Source of the DNA: PALSA-612 sp963776735
GTDB taxonomy: Bacteria > Actinomycetota > Thermoleophilia > Gaiellales > Gaiellaceae
Direction of reading: 5' to 3'
Length of the DNA: 64,000 bases
Assembly (NCBI GenBank): GCA_963776735.1
Contig: CAVZNV010000015.1
Location: 124,001 to 188,000, forward strand
In this document: positions 8,495 to 17,025 of the stretch, one piece after another
Layout: each line of letters starts with the position of its first letter
Numbering within the stretch: position 1 is the first letter of the stretch
Translations under genes and position numbers: made by a program
The notes under the pieces: model-generated
The model's input: only the letters and a program-made list of their open reading frames with translations
The model's database searches: none
Told to the model about the DNA's origin: nothing

Positions 8495-8896
8495 CTACTC
8501 GACCCGCTCGGTCGTCGTGGAGGTCATCGTCCCCGAAGCGACGTTGACACCCATGACGTTGATCGACCACGGGTACGAGGCGGAGACGGTGGCGTCCGCG
8601 CCCTGCGCCCAGGTCGACGTGACCGTGACCGTGATGTTCCCGGGGGTCAGGTTCGCCGCGGAGTTCTTGACCGCGGTCGTGACCGCCGTCGTGGCGTCCG
8701 GCGAGCAGCCGCTTCTGCAGACGGCGGCCTTGCGCGCGCCGGCGCGGGCGGCGTCGGTCAGCGTGACCCAGTTGTTGTAGACGACCCCGAGCTGCATGAT
8801 CCCCATCAGGACCAGCAGCAGCACCGGCGCGACGATGGCGAACTCGGCCATCGACTGCCCACGCTGCGATCGGAGTCTGAGACGTGGCGTTGTCAT
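8495..8896 (-). CDS. tadE: TadE-like pseudopilin
   Basis: A 133-residue protein with the TadE hallmark: a short basic leader, then GQSMAEFAIVAPVLLLVLMGIMQLG (given here only by its ends, ~14-38), a hydrophobic helix with the Glu expected at pseudopilin +5, then WVTLTDAARAGARKA. The rest is a small beta-rich extracellular domain with two cysteines near 59-63. It is the first gene of the leftward tad operon, divergent from the flp genes; 117 bp separate it from cpaB. Confidence 0.9.
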   Translation of the reverse strand: MTTPRLRLRSQRGQSMAEFAIVAPVLLLVLMGIMQLGVVYNNWVTLTDAARAGARKAAVCRSGCSPDATTAVTTAVKNSAANLTPGNITVTVTSTWAQGADATVSASYPWSINVMGVNVASGTMTSTTTERVE

Positions 8897-8960
8897 CTGG
8901 GTGATCGTCCGGCGCCGGGTGACGCCTCGATCTCACCATCGCGCGTGGGGGCTCCCTTGG

Positions 8961-9026
8961 TAATCCCCCGACCAGGGGATTACGCGTGCCGGTACCGCGC
9001 CGGCCGAGGGAACAGACCCGATCGGG
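8961..9026. promoter_or_regulatory. Divergent tadE/flp control region with G/C hairpins
   Basis: The 212-bp gap between tadE and flp1 contains TAATCCCC-CGACCA-GGGGATTA (8961-8982), a perfect 8-bp inverted repeat, and a second short palindrome CCCGATCGGG (9017-9026) that runs into GGGATC. Similar ATCCCC/GGGGAT hairpins recur after flp1 and flp3, so this may be a binding site or RNA structure shared by the pilin genes. No clear -10/-35 pair was identified. Confidence 0.5.
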
Positions 9027-9108
9027 GGATCATGCGTTGGCCGCCGGAAATCGATCTTGTTCGGGCAAGCGGCCCCCCTGAGTTCGCCCGAGAGGAGGTG
9101 ACAAGCAC

Positions 9109-9285
9109 ATGACGCTCTCCGATTCCCTCGCACTGTTCAAGGCGTTCCGCATGCGCCAGGACGGTCAGACGATGGCCGAGTACGCCGTCGTCCTGGGTGT
9201 GATCACCCTCGCCGTCGTCGGCGTGTTCACCGCCCTCTCCGGCGGCATTTCCGGCGCCATCGCCAACGTCACCGGCTACATCTAG
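9109..9285 (+). CDS. flp: Flp-type pilin 1
   Basis: A 58-residue type IVb pilin. After a short leader (MTLSDSLALFKAFRMRQDG) comes QTMAEYAVVLGVITLAVVG, the Flp hydrophobic helix with the Glu-Tyr pair typical of class IVb pilins. The helix is followed by a Gly/Ser-rich tail (TALSGGISGAIANVTGYI). A very strong Shine-Dalgarno (AGAGGAGGTG at 9091-9100) lies 8 bases before ATG. It is nearly identical to flp2 over residues 17-52, so the two arose by recent duplication or conversion. It is the probable major pilin. Confidence 0.93.
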   Translation: MTLSDSLALFKAFRMRQDGQTMAEYAVVLGVITLAVVGVFTALSGGISGAIANVTGYI

Positions 9286-9301
9286 GCCGGCCCAAGTCCG
9301 A

Positions 9302-9318
9302 ATCCCCCGTTAGGGGAT
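9302..9318. terminator. G/C hairpin after flp1
   Basis: ATCCCC-CGTTA-GGGGAT, a 6-bp stem 16 bp after the flp1 stop. It has no U-run. It may stabilise the short flp1 mRNA or partly terminate transcription, which would raise flp1 transcript over downstream genes. A related hairpin follows flp3. Confidence 0.45.
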
Positions 9319-9407
9319 CGAGTGACACCGAGTACCAGACGATTCTTGAACCGATGTCGTGCAGCCAACGCGTAAGTGAGCGACCGCCGAGAGGAGGTGA
9401 CAAGGAA

Positions 9408-9584
9408 ATGACGTTCTCCGAATGCCTCGACCTGATCAAGTGGGCGCGCAAGCGCCAGGAGGGTCAGACGATGGCCGAGTACGCCGTCGTGCTGGGTGTG
9501 ATCACCCTCGCCGTCGTCGGCGTGTTCACCGCCCTCTCCGGCGGAATCTCCGGCGCCATCAGCACCGTCACGAGCCGGATCTAG
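9408..9584 (+). CDS. flp: Flp-type pilin 2
   Basis: 58 residues. The start at 9408 follows GAGGAGGTGACAAGGAA, the same translation-initiation sequence as flp1. The core QTMAEYAVVLGVITLAVVG matches flp1, and the leader differs (MTFSECLDLIKWARKRQEG), including a Cys in the part removed by a prepilin peptidase. The tail is TALSGGISGAISTVTSRI. The in-frame upstream start at 9354 is rejected because it precedes this Shine-Dalgarno. Tandem copies suggest high pilin dosage or alternative subunits. Confidence 0.92.
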   Translation: MTFSECLDLIKWARKRQEGQTMAEYAVVLGVITLAVVGVFTALSGGISGAISTVTSRI

Positions 9585-9721
9585 GACTCTGACGCTCGGC
9601 TCGCGCCCCGCGCGCGGACCGGGCGTGAGCGTCGCACCGACGGAGCTCACTTCGAGGGACCACCCCGGCACCCTCGTCGACCAGCAGCCGGCGCCGCGAG
9701 ACGGCGATGAAGGGAAGTGAC

Positions 9722-9889
9722 GTGTTGACGATCCAGCCCCGCCTCCGGCTTCTGGCTCAGAGCGAAGGGCAGACCCTGGCCGAGTACGCCGTGATCATGG
9801 GCGTCATCACCTTGGCCGTCGTCGGCGTGTTCACAGGCCTCTCGGGCGGTATCGCCGGCGCGCTGAACAACGTGATGAGCGCCTTCTAG
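9722..9889 (+). CDS. flp: Flp-type pilin 3 (divergent)
   Basis: A class IVb pilin of 55 residues from GTG 9722, which has AGGGA (9711-9715) 6 bases upstream. An ATG at 9707 (60 residues) is the alternative but has no Shine-Dalgarno. The core is QTLAEYAVIMGVITLAVVG with tail TGLSGGIAGALNNVMSAF. It has diverged further than flp1 and flp2 have from each other, so it may be a minor pilin. A GC-rich hairpin follows the stop. Confidence 0.88.
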   Translation: MLTIQPRLRLLAQSEGQTLAEYAVIMGVITLAVVGVFTGLSGGIAGALNNVMSAF

Positions 9890-9912
9890 GCTGCCACCCG
9901 TCTCGGCCGCAT

Positions 9913-9926
9913 CCCCCGTTCGGGGG
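9913..9926. terminator. CCCCCG-TT-CGGGGG hairpin after flp3
   Basis: A strong GC stem-loop 23 bp after the flp3 stop, preceded by AT as in the flp1 hairpin. There is no T-tract. It could end or attenuate flp transcription before the M15-like gene. Confidence 0.5.
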
Positions 9927-9961
9927 AGGGGTTGGGCGCAGACACGTTCGATGAGTCGAGT

Positions 9962-10921
9962 ATGGGAGTTGCGACGCAGCCGCTGACCTCGCCTGCCCGC
10001 CCGCGCCACGTCCTCCTCGTCGGTTCCTTCGTGGCCGGCTGGTCGGTCGGTCGCAGCAGCCCGCGGCCGGACGCGTTCGTCAGCCATCCGCCCGAGCCCG
10101 TTCCGCTCGAGCTGCCGGATGTCTTCGTCGCGCCGCACCCGGCGCGCCTGCGCAGGCCGGCCCGGCTCGCGCTCGCCGGAGCACTCGCGGCCGTCGTGCT
10201 CGCCGGTGCAGGGCTCGTCGTGCGCCCCGACAGCGCCGCCGCGCCGCTCGTGGACCCGGCCGTCGCCGCGCGCGAGCACGCGCAGGCCGAGACCGCCCGG
10301 CTCACGCTGCTCCGCCACCTCCAGCTCGCCGGCATCGCCGGCCGCGGCACGGGCCTCGCGCAGCCGCCCGAGGCACAGGCGCTCGCCGCCCCCGTCTCCG
10401 AGCCGCCGTTCCAGGTCAAGCCGACCGACCGCCAGGTCGCGCTGGCGACGTATGTCCAGGCGCTCGGGCTCCCGACGATTCTGAACGGCCTCGAGGCGTC
10501 GCGTGACGCTCTGCAGCAGCAGGTGCTGAACGACCCCCGTGTGTCGATCTACCCGGCCGGCCGCGGCGACGTGACCTCCGGCAAGCTCGACGTCCGGATC
10601 CTGGCGATCATCGAGTACCTGGCCCAGGCCAACGGCTCGGTCGGCGTGTCCTGCCTGATCACCGGCCATTCGCTGTACGTCGCCGGCCGGCCCGGCGTCA
10701 TCTCGGCGCACCACTACGGGCGCGCCGTCGACATCAGCTCCGTGAGCGGCATCCCGATCCTCGGCCACCAGGGCCCGGGCACGATCACCGAGAAGGCGAT
10801 CGAGCAGATCCTGGCGCTGCCGGCGTCGATCGAGCCGCTGCAGGTGATCTCGCTCATGACCCTCGGCGGGCCGTCCTTCGCGTTGCCGGACCACTACAAC
10901 CACATCCACATCGGGTACTAG
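9962..10921 (+). CDS. M15/LAS-like peptidase-fold protein, membrane-anchored
   Basis: A 319-residue protein (from ATG 9962; a TTG at 9932 is possible). The N-terminal ~60 residues are Pro/Arg-rich and cytoplasmic, followed by a membrane helix (~67-88) and then a periplasmic or outer part. The C-terminal third shows LAS-type zinc residues: SAHHYGRAVDI (S-x-H-x-x-G-R-A-x-D, ~257-267) and NHIHIGY at the very end. These fit the D-Ala-D-Ala carboxypeptidase / M15 fold, but the family's ExxWH catalytic Glu motif is not evident, so the protein may bind and not cleave. Its place right after flp3 suggests a role in the wall passage or biogenesis of pili. Confidence 0.6.
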   Translation: MGVATQPLTSPARPRHVLLVGSFVAGWSVGRSSPRPDAFVSHPPEPVPLELPDVFVAPHPARLRRPARLALAGALAAVVLAGAGLVVRPDSAAAPLVDPAVAAREHAQAETARLTLLRHLQLAGIAGRGTGLAQPPEAQALAAPVSEPPFQVKPTDRQVALATYVQALGLPTILNGLEASRDALQQQVLNDPRVSIYPAGRGDVTSGKLDVRILAIIEYLAQANGSVGVSCLITGHSLYVAGRPGVISAHHYGRAVDISSVSGIPILGHQGPGTITEKAIEQILALPASIEPLQVISLMTLGGPSFALPDHYNHIHIGY

Positions 10922-10925
10922 CAAC

Positions 10926-11279
10926 ATGGCCAAGACGTTCTCCACGGTCCTGACCGGCGACGGCAACGTCGTCTGCGAGAGCTGCCTGATCGCGAAGAGC
11001 CCGTGGTTACGGATGAAGGGCCTGCTCGGCCGCGGCGACCTGCCGCAGGGAGAGGGCATTCTGCTCAGCCCGGCGTCGTCGATCCACATGGCGTTCATGC
11101 GCTTCCCGATTGACGCCGTCTTCCTCGGCCGCGACCTGACCGTGCTCAGGGTCGTGCGCGACCTGGCACCGTGGCGCATGGCGTCGAGACGGCGCGCGCA
11201 CTCGGTGCTCGAGCTGCCTGCGGGCACGTGCGCGCGCAGCGGCGTGCACGAGGGCGACCGGCTGACGATCGCAGACTGA
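10926..11279 (+). CDS. DUF192 family protein
   Basis: 117 residues covering a whole DUF192 domain: SPWLRMKGLLGRGDLPQGEG (~25-44), SIHMAFMRFPIDAVFLG (~53-69) and a C-terminal VLELPAGTCARSG segment. Members form a small beta-barrel and often lie in tad or secretion loci, but no biochemical role is established. No signal peptide is visible. It overlaps the following membrane-protein gene by TGATG, so the two are translationally coupled. Confidence 0.85.
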   Translation: MAKTFSTVLTGDGNVVCESCLIAKSPWLRMKGLLGRGDLPQGEGILLSPASSIHMAFMRFPIDAVFLGRDLTVLRVVRDLAPWRMASRRRAHSVLELPAGTCARSGVHEGDRLTIAD

Positions 11280-12763
11280 TGTCGGAGCAGGCGGCTCCCC
11301 GGGTCTCGCTCGGCCCGTTCGTCGCACCGACAGTGCTCGCGCGGCTCTGGCGCCTGCTCGCCGACGAGTCGCTGCTCGTTCTCTGCACCTCGATCTTCGC
11401 GATCGCGTTCGTCCTGCGGCTCTCCGGCCAGGTCAACCAGGACGCGTGGCTCGCCCTCACCGGAGGCCGGTCGATCCTCGACCACGGGCTGCCGCATCAC
11501 GAGGCGTGGACGATCTGGGGCGCGGGACAGGCGTTCGTCGACCAGCAGTGGCTCGGCCAGGCCGTTCTCTACGTCGTGCACGCTGCGGGCGGATTCGGGC
11601 TCCTGGCCGCGTTCCACGCCGTGCTGACGCTCGCGGCGATCGTGTTCGCGCTGGTCGTCGCGCGGAAGCGCGGCGCGTCGCAGCGCAGCGTGCTCCTGCT
11701 GCTGCCGCTCTCGTTCTTCTGCCTGATCGGCAGCACCTGGCAGGTGCGGACGCAGAGCTTCGGGTACCTGTTCTTCGTCGTCTGCGTCTGGCTGCTCGTC
11801 GACGACGCGCGGCGACCGTCATCTCGCGTCTTCTGGTGCCTCCCGCTGCTCGCCGTCTGGGGGAACCTGCACGGCTCGGCGACGCTCGGCGCGGCGCTCG
11901 TCCTGCTGCGCGGGCTCGACCGGGCAGCGCGCGGGCGACGGCGGTCCGGCATGGCTCTGGCTGCGCTCGCGCCGGCGATGCTGTTCGTCTCTCCGTACGG
12001 CGCGTCGCTCGCCGGGTACTACCACTCAACGCTCTTCAACCCGGCGTTCAGCTCGATGCTCAACGAGTGGCAGCCGCCGAAGTGGGGTCTGATGACGGCG
12101 CCGTTCTTCCTGCTCGGGATCGGCGTCGCGTGGCTGGCCGGACGGTCGCGGCTCGCGCTGACCCGCTTCGAGCGCGCGGTGCTGCTCGTCACGCTGCTCG
12201 CCGGGCTGAGCGCGAGCCGCAACATCGGCTGGTTCGCATTTGCCGCGATCATGCTCTGCCCGTCGGCAGTGGAGGAGATCTCGCCCGCACGCGCGGGGAG
12301 CCACGCGCTGCGCTCGCGGGCGAACGCGCTCGCGGCCGCGGCGACGCTCGCCGTCCTGCTCGCCCTGCTCGCGGCGGCGGTCGCGAGGCCCGCCTCCTGG
12401 TACACCGAGCCGTACCCGGCTGCGGCCGGCGACGCCGTCGCGCGCGCGGCGGCACGCGATCCCGGCGCGAAGATCTACGCCGACGTCAAGTACGCCGACT
12501 GGCTGCTGTGGGCACACCCCGATCTGGCCGGGCGACTCGCGTTCGACGCCCGCTTCGAAGTGCTCTCGCATTACCGGATCGCCGAGATCTTCAACTTCGA
12601 CAACGCCTTCGGCGCCTCGTGGCGCACAGCGACGCGCGGCTTCCGCATCCTCGTGCTCGACGAAAGCCTGAGCGCCCGGCCGATCGCCGGGCTCGAGCGC
12701 GAGCCGGGCACGCAGCTCGTGTACTCGGGTCACGGTGTGGCCGTGCTCGAGCGCGCGGCCTGA
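11279..12763 (+). CDS. Polytopic membrane protein, GT-C glycosyltransferase-like
   Basis: A 494-residue protein with about ten predicted membrane helices. The layout resembles GT-C glycosyltransferases and mannosyltransferase-like proteins: an early extracytoplasmic loop with acidic and aromatic residues (NQDAWLALTGG, ~47-57, and FVDQQWLGQ, ~79-87) and a soluble C-terminal domain (~385-494). I do not recognise a named family. The start ATG overlaps the DUF192 stop. A role in decorating pilins or surface polymers is a guess from context. The last 34 bp overlap the convergent gene. Confidence 0.55.
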   Translation: MSEQAAPRVSLGPFVAPTVLARLWRLLADESLLVLCTSIFAIAFVLRLSGQVNQDAWLALTGGRSILDHGLPHHEAWTIWGAGQAFVDQQWLGQAVLYVVHAAGGFGLLAAFHAVLTLAAIVFALVVARKRGASQRSVLLLLPLSFFCLIGSTWQVRTQSFGYLFFVVCVWLLVDDARRPSSRVFWCLPLLAVWGNLHGSATLGAALVLLRGLDRAARGRRRSGMALAALAPAMLFVSPYGASLAGYYHSTLFNPAFSSMLNEWQPPKWGLMTAPFFLLGIGVAWLAGRSRLALTRFERAVLLVTLLAGLSASRNIGWFAFAAIMLCPSAVEEISPARAGSHALRSRANALAAAATLAVLLALLAAAVARPASWYTEPYPAAAGDAVARAAARDPGAKIYADVKYADWLLWAHPDLAGRLAFDARFEVLSHYRIAEIFNFDNAFGASWRTATRGFRILVLDESLSARPIAGLEREPGTQLVYSGHGVAVLERAA

Positions 12764-13647
12764 CGCAGTCCCGGCAGGACCAGCACGAGCCAGAGACACG
12801 CCGCTCCGAGCAGGATCAGCCCCCACGCCGGGCTGACCTTCGGCGTCGTCACGTCCGGCACCTCCCACCGCGTCCAGCCGCGCTTCGTGACCTGCTCGAG
12901 CCAGGCGTCGTTGGCGATGTTCCCGACGCCGTAGCAGAACATCACCGCCAGGTACGCGCCGAAGGCGCCGCGCAGCCGGCGACCGCGGATCGTCCCGAGT
13001 AGCCGCGAGAGAATCAAGGCGACGAGCACGAGCAGCGTCCCGTCCATGCCGTGGTGGTGTCCATGGTGGACGGCCGGATGGAACACCGGGTCGCCTGGCT
13101 GCGTCCGGAGCGAGCCGGTGAGGAAGACCGAGCCGAGACCGGGGACGCCGTCGAGCGAGAAGCCGAGGTCGGCGGCTTCCCACGGCAGCGCGAGCAGGAG
13201 CAGCGCGGCCGCGACCGCGATCCGGACCCGATCGCCCGCAACGTGCGCGATCCGCCACGAGCCTCCGCCACGAAAGCTCCAGAGCGTGAGGCCGAACGCG
13301 ATTCCGACGCCGACGGCAGGAATCGCATTGACCGGCCGCGCGTCGAGCTTCCCCTGGTCGACCAGCTTCGGCCAGACGACGGCTGCGCAGAGCACGATGC
13401 CGATGACCGCCAGCCAGAACTCGACCGCGCCGTCGAACCCGTCCAGCAAATAGAGCAGCACGGCAACCGCGACGAGCGCGGCGGGGAAGTCGAGGAAGAG
13501 CAAGGCCCGGCTGAGCCCACCCGCCGGCCCGCTGCCCGTCACGTGGTAGAGCTGGTTCCAGGGCAGCCGCCAGTAGGTCACGAGGATCTCGACGGCGACG
13601 ACCCCGATCAGCGTCCAGACCGCGACCAGCTCAGCGCGGCCTTTCAC
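12730..13647 (-). CDS. Hypothetical polytopic membrane protein
   Basis: 305 residues, GTG start, about eight hydrophobic helices. A His-rich loop HPAVHHGHHHGMDG (~189-202) sits between membrane segments and may bind a metal. The C-terminus faces a conserved-looking W-rich segment (RGWTRWEVPD). It is not recognised as any named family. It ends inside the convergent GT-C-like gene (34-bp overlap) and starts 160 bp before glyco-amino sugar gene glmS in no obvious functional relation. Confidence 0.5.
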   Translation of the reverse strand: MKGRAELVAVWTLIGVVAVEILVTYWRLPWNQLYHVTGSGPAGGLSRALLFLDFPAALVAVAVLLYLLDGFDGAVEFWLAVIGIVLCAAVVWPKLVDQGKLDARPVNAIPAVGVGIAFGLTLWSFRGGGSWRIAHVAGDRVRIAVAAALLLLALPWEAADLGFSLDGVPGLGSVFLTGSLRTQPGDPVFHPAVHHGHHHGMDGTLLVLVALILSRLLGTIRGRRLRGAFGAYLAVMFCYGVGNIANDAWLEQVTKRGWTRWEVPDVTTPKVSPAWGLILLGAACLWLVLVLPGLRQAARSSTATP

Positions 13648-13657
13648 GGGCTGATGT

Positions 13658-15487
13658 CTACTCGACTGTGACGGTCTTCGCCAGGTTCCGCGGCTGGTCG
13701 ACCGGGAGGCCGCGCAGGCGCGCGATTCGGTAGGCGAGCAGCTGCAGCGGCATGACGGCGAGGATCGCCGACAGGAAGGCCGGCGCCTTCGGCACGTAGA
13801 TGACGTCGTCCGCGTGGTGCTGGATGTCCTCGTTGTCGTCGCTCGCGATCGCGATCACGTGCGCTCCGCGCGCCCGAACTTCCTGGATGTTCGAGACGAG
13901 CTTCTCGTAGACCCGCTCCATCCGCGTCGCGACGACGACGACCGGCGTCGAGTCGTCGAGCAGCGCGATCGGACCGTGCTTCATCTCGCCGGCCGAGTAC
14001 GCCTCGGTCGGGATGTACGAGATCTCCTTCAGCTTCAGCGCGCCTTCGAGTGCCACCGGCAGCCCGATGTTGCGGCCGAGGTAGAGGAAGAACGGCCGGT
14101 CGTAGAAGCGCCGTGCGATGTCGTCGATCGGCGGGTTGCCGTCGAGGAACTGCGTCATCAGCGTCGGCAGCTGGTAGACGGAGTTGACGATGAACTCGAG
14201 CTCTTCCGCCGGAAGCGTCTCCCGCACCTGTGCGAGCTTGAGCGCGACGAGGAAGAGGAGCGACAGCTGCGCGGTGAACGTCTTCGTGGCGCAGACGGAG
14301 ATCTCGAGCCCGGCCCGCGTGTAGAGCACCGAGTCGACCTCGCGCGTGATCTGCGCGCCCATCATGTTCGTGATCGCGACCGTGTGCGCGCCCATCGAAC
14401 GCGCGAGCTGCATCGCGTTGATCGTGTCGCGGGTCTCGCCGGACTGCGAGATGCCGAGCACGAGCGTGTCCTTGTCGAGCACCGGGTTGCGGTAGATCCA
14501 CTCGGACGCGATGTCGTGCTCGACGGGGATTCGGCCCCACTCCTCGATCGCGTAGCGCGCCGCGACGCCGGCGTGATAGGCGGTGCCGGTCGCGAGGATG
14601 ACGATGCGGCGCAGGTCGCGCAGCGTCTCGTCGGGCACCCCGAGGCCCTCGAGGCAGAGCCGTCCGTGGCGGACTCGGTCGCCGATCGTCTCCGCGACGG
14701 CCTCCGGCTGCTCGTAGATCTCCTTGAGCATGAACGTCTCGAACCCGCCCTTCTCGGCGCCCTCGATGTCCCAGTCGAGCACGACGAGCTCGTGCTCGAC
14801 CGGCGTCCCGTCGATGCGGCTGAAGACGATGCTCTCAGGAGTGATCGCGACGACGTCGCCGTCGTCAGGGAAGTAGACGCGCCGGGTCTCGGAGAGGAAG
14901 GCGGCCGCGTTCGAGGCGAGGAACGCCTCGCCGTCACCGATACCGACGACGAGGGGCGTCTCGAATCGTGCGCCGACGAGCAGGTCCGGATGGTCGGCAT
15001 GGATGGCCACGAACGTGAAGTGGCCCTCCATCTCCGCACACGCCCTGTGTACCGCCTCGACGAGGTCGCCGTCGTAGTGGCGCTCGATCAGGTGCGAAAC
15101 GGTCTCGGCGTCGGTCTCCGATGAGAAGATGTGGCCTTCGCGTTCGAGACCGTCCTTGAGCTCGCGGAAGTTCTCGACGATGCCGTTCAGCACGATCGCG
15201 AGCCTGGCGTCGTCGCAGCCGGTCAGCGGATGCGCGTTCGCCTCCGTGACGGCGCCGTGCGTCGCCCAGCGCGTGTGCCCGACCCCGGTGATCGCGCGCG
15301 AGCCGTCCTGCCCCGCGCGCTGTTTCAGCTCCTGGAGCGGTCCGACGGCACGGGAGTACTCGAGCGCGCCGTCCGCGAGCAGCGCGATGCCCGCCGAGTC
15401 GTAGCCGCGGTACTCGAGACGCTCGAGCCCGCTGAGCAGCAGGCCCTTGCACGGCCTTCGGCCGACGTACCCGATGATCCCGCACAT
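13658..15487 (-). CDS. glmS: Glutamine--fructose-6-phosphate aminotransferase (isomerising)
   Basis: A 609-residue GlmS that makes glucosamine-6-phosphate from fructose-6-phosphate and glutamine, the first step to UDP-GlcNAc and peptidoglycan. It starts MCGIIGY with the N-terminal nucleophile Cys2 and carries GHTRWATHG in the glutaminase domain (~75). Two SIS domains follow (~285-440 and ~455-595), with SQSGETRDT near 350, and the protein ends NLAKTVTVE, as GlmS does. GGAGGAGG precedes the start. No glmS ribozyme is seen in the 87-bp leader. It lies downstream of glmM, so the two enzymes of the pathway are clustered. Confidence 0.97.
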   Translation of the reverse strand: MCGIIGYVGRRPCKGLLLSGLERLEYRGYDSAGIALLADGALEYSRAVGPLQELKQRAGQDGSRAITGVGHTRWATHGAVTEANAHPLTGCDDARLAIVLNGIVENFRELKDGLEREGHIFSSETDAETVSHLIERHYDGDLVEAVHRACAEMEGHFTFVAIHADHPDLLVGARFETPLVVGIGDGEAFLASNAAAFLSETRRVYFPDDGDVVAITPESIVFSRIDGTPVEHELVVLDWDIEGAEKGGFETFMLKEIYEQPEAVAETIGDRVRHGRLCLEGLGVPDETLRDLRRIVILATGTAYHAGVAARYAIEEWGRIPVEHDIASEWIYRNPVLDKDTLVLGISQSGETRDTINAMQLARSMGAHTVAITNMMGAQITREVDSVLYTRAGLEISVCATKTFTAQLSLLFLVALKLAQVRETLPAEELEFIVNSVYQLPTLMTQFLDGNPPIDDIARRFYDRPFFLYLGRNIGLPVALEGALKLKEISYIPTEAYSAGEMKHGPIALLDDSTPVVVVATRMERVYEKLVSNIQEVRARGAHVIAIASDDNEDIQHHADDVIYVPKAPAFLSAILAVMPLQLLAYRIARLRGLPVDQPRNLAKTVTVE

Positions 15488-15574
15488 TCCGGCCTCCTCC
15501 GTCGTGTCGGGCGATGCGTGCTTGCTCCTAAAGCACGACGAGCCCGGACTGGCCGCCGGCCACGTCGCCGACGA

Positions 15575-16849
15575 TCAACCGAGCTCAGCGCTCACGAGCG
15601 AAGCGATGGTACCACAGAGATTTCGAGCCTCTTCCTCGTTTTCGGCTTCCGCAAGCACTCTGACAACCGGCTCCGTGCCGCTCGGGCGCACGAGCACACG
15701 GCCACGGCCCGCGAGAGCGGCATTCGTCTCCTCCACACGCTCGCGAATCGCCGGCGTCAGCTCCTTGTCGGTGACCTGGATGTTCTCCATCACCTGCGGG
15801 AAGCGGTCCATCACGGCCACGGCCTCGGAGAGTTTCCGGCCGCCGAGCGCCTTGCAGAGGAGCAGCGCCGCGACGAGCCCGTCGCCGGTGACGTGGCCGT
15901 CGAGGTAGATCAGGTGACCGGACTGCTCGCCGCCGAGCACACCGCCCTCGCGGCGGAGCGCCTCGAGCACGTAGCGGTCGCCGACGTCGGTCGTCACGAC
16001 CCGGATGCCGCGCTCCTCCATCAGCCTGTGGAGACCGAGGTTCGCCATCGTCGTCACCGCCACCATGTCCACGTCGCGGTCGAGCGCGAGCACGGCCAGG
16101 ATCTGGTCGCCGTCGACCGCCTCGCCGCGCTCGTCGACCGCCAGCATCCGGTCGCCGTCGCCGTCGAACGCGATGCCGAGATCGAGTCCTTCGCGGACGA
16201 CGAGCTGCTGCAGGGCACGCAGGTCCGTCGCGCCGCAGCCGACGTTGATGTTGTTGCCGTCGGGGCTGTCGCCGATCGCCGTCACGCGGGCGCCGAGCCG
16301 CTCGAACGCGGCGGGTGCGATGCCGGAGTAGGCGCCGTTCGCGCAGTCGACGCCGATCCGCAGCTCCTCGAGATCCTGCCCGAAGCGCTCGATCACGTGA
16401 TCGACGTAACTGCCGTGGACGACGTCGAGATTGTCGATCTGCCCCTGGTCGGCGTTCCGCGGAGGCTCACCGAGCAGCGCCTCGATCTCCTCCTCGGCCT
16501 CGTCGGGAAGTTTCTGTCCGTCGCCGTCGAAGAGCTTGACGCCGTTGTACTCGGGCGGGTTGTGCGAGGCGGTGATGACCGCTCCGAGATCGAGCGCGAG
16601 CAGCGCGACCGCCGGCGTCGGCAGGACGCCGGCGAGCATCGCGTTCCCGCCCGCGGACGCGACGCCCGAGGCGAACGCGCGCTCGAGCTCGCGGCCGGAC
16701 GCACGCGTGTCGCGGCCGATCAGCACCGCGCCACCGCCCATCCAGAGCGTCACGGCGCGGCCGAGCCGCTCGACGAGCGCAGGCGTCAGGTCGCGCCCGA
16801 CGATCCCACGCACGCCGTCGGTGCCGAAATAGCGGCGCTTGCCGGTCAT
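15575..16849 (-). CDS. glmM: Phosphoglucosamine mutase
   Basis: A 424-residue protein (from ATG 16849) that converts glucosamine-6-phosphate to glucosamine-1-phosphate. It begins RRYFGTDGVRG. The phosphoserine loop is ITASHNPPEYNG (~95-106), the metal-binding loop is DGDGDR (~235-240), and the C-terminal phosphate-binding RPSGTEPVVRV (~384) is present. The start at 16849 is preferred to the ATG at 16876 because homologues begin close to YFGTDG; a TATCGT hexamer 8 bp upstream may be its promoter. It follows rplM-rpsI, a common actinobacterial arrangement. Confidence 0.96.
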   Translation of the reverse strand: MTGKRRYFGTDGVRGIVGRDLTPALVERLGRAVTLWMGGGAVLIGRDTRASGRELERAFASGVASAGGNAMLAGVLPTPAVALLALDLGAVITASHNPPEYNGVKLFDGDGQKLPDEAEEEIEALLGEPPRNADQGQIDNLDVVHGSYVDHVIERFGQDLEELRIGVDCANGAYSGIAPAAFERLGARVTAIGDSPDGNNINVGCGATDLRALQQLVVREGLDLGIAFDGDGDRMLAVDERGEAVDGDQILAVLALDRDVDMVAVTTMANLGLHRLMEERGIRVVTTDVGDRYVLEALRREGGVLGGEQSGHLIYLDGHVTGDGLVAALLLCKALGGRKLSEAVAVMDRFPQVMENIQVTDKELTPAIRERVEETNAALAGRGRVLVRPSGTEPVVRVLAEAENEEEARNLCGTIASLVSAELG

Positions 16850-16995
16850 CCCGGACAACGATAGGCCGTCGCGCATCTGGCTCAGACGGTCAGCAGCCGC
16901 GACAAGTGCAACGCGCTACGAGCCGCCGCGGAGTGCCGGCTTCGCCGGCGCGTAGCTCGAGCCGTCCTGGCGTCGCCCACACAGGGAAGGGGGCA

Positions 16996-17024
16996 CACGG
17001 GGGAAACCGGCTGTTTCCCCCGTG
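16996..17024 (-). terminator. Terminator hairpin after rpsI
   Basis: Perfect 12-bp inverted repeat (CACGGGGGAAAC / GTTTCCCCCGTG) with a 5-nt loop, starting 1 base after the rpsI stop on the minus strand. There is no T-tract, as is usual for high-GC actinobacterial terminators. Confidence 0.75.
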
Positions 17025-17025
17025 A

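Noticed and set aside
15488..15574. glmS ribozyme
   Set aside because: The leader is only 87 bp and shows none of the conserved ribozyme core.
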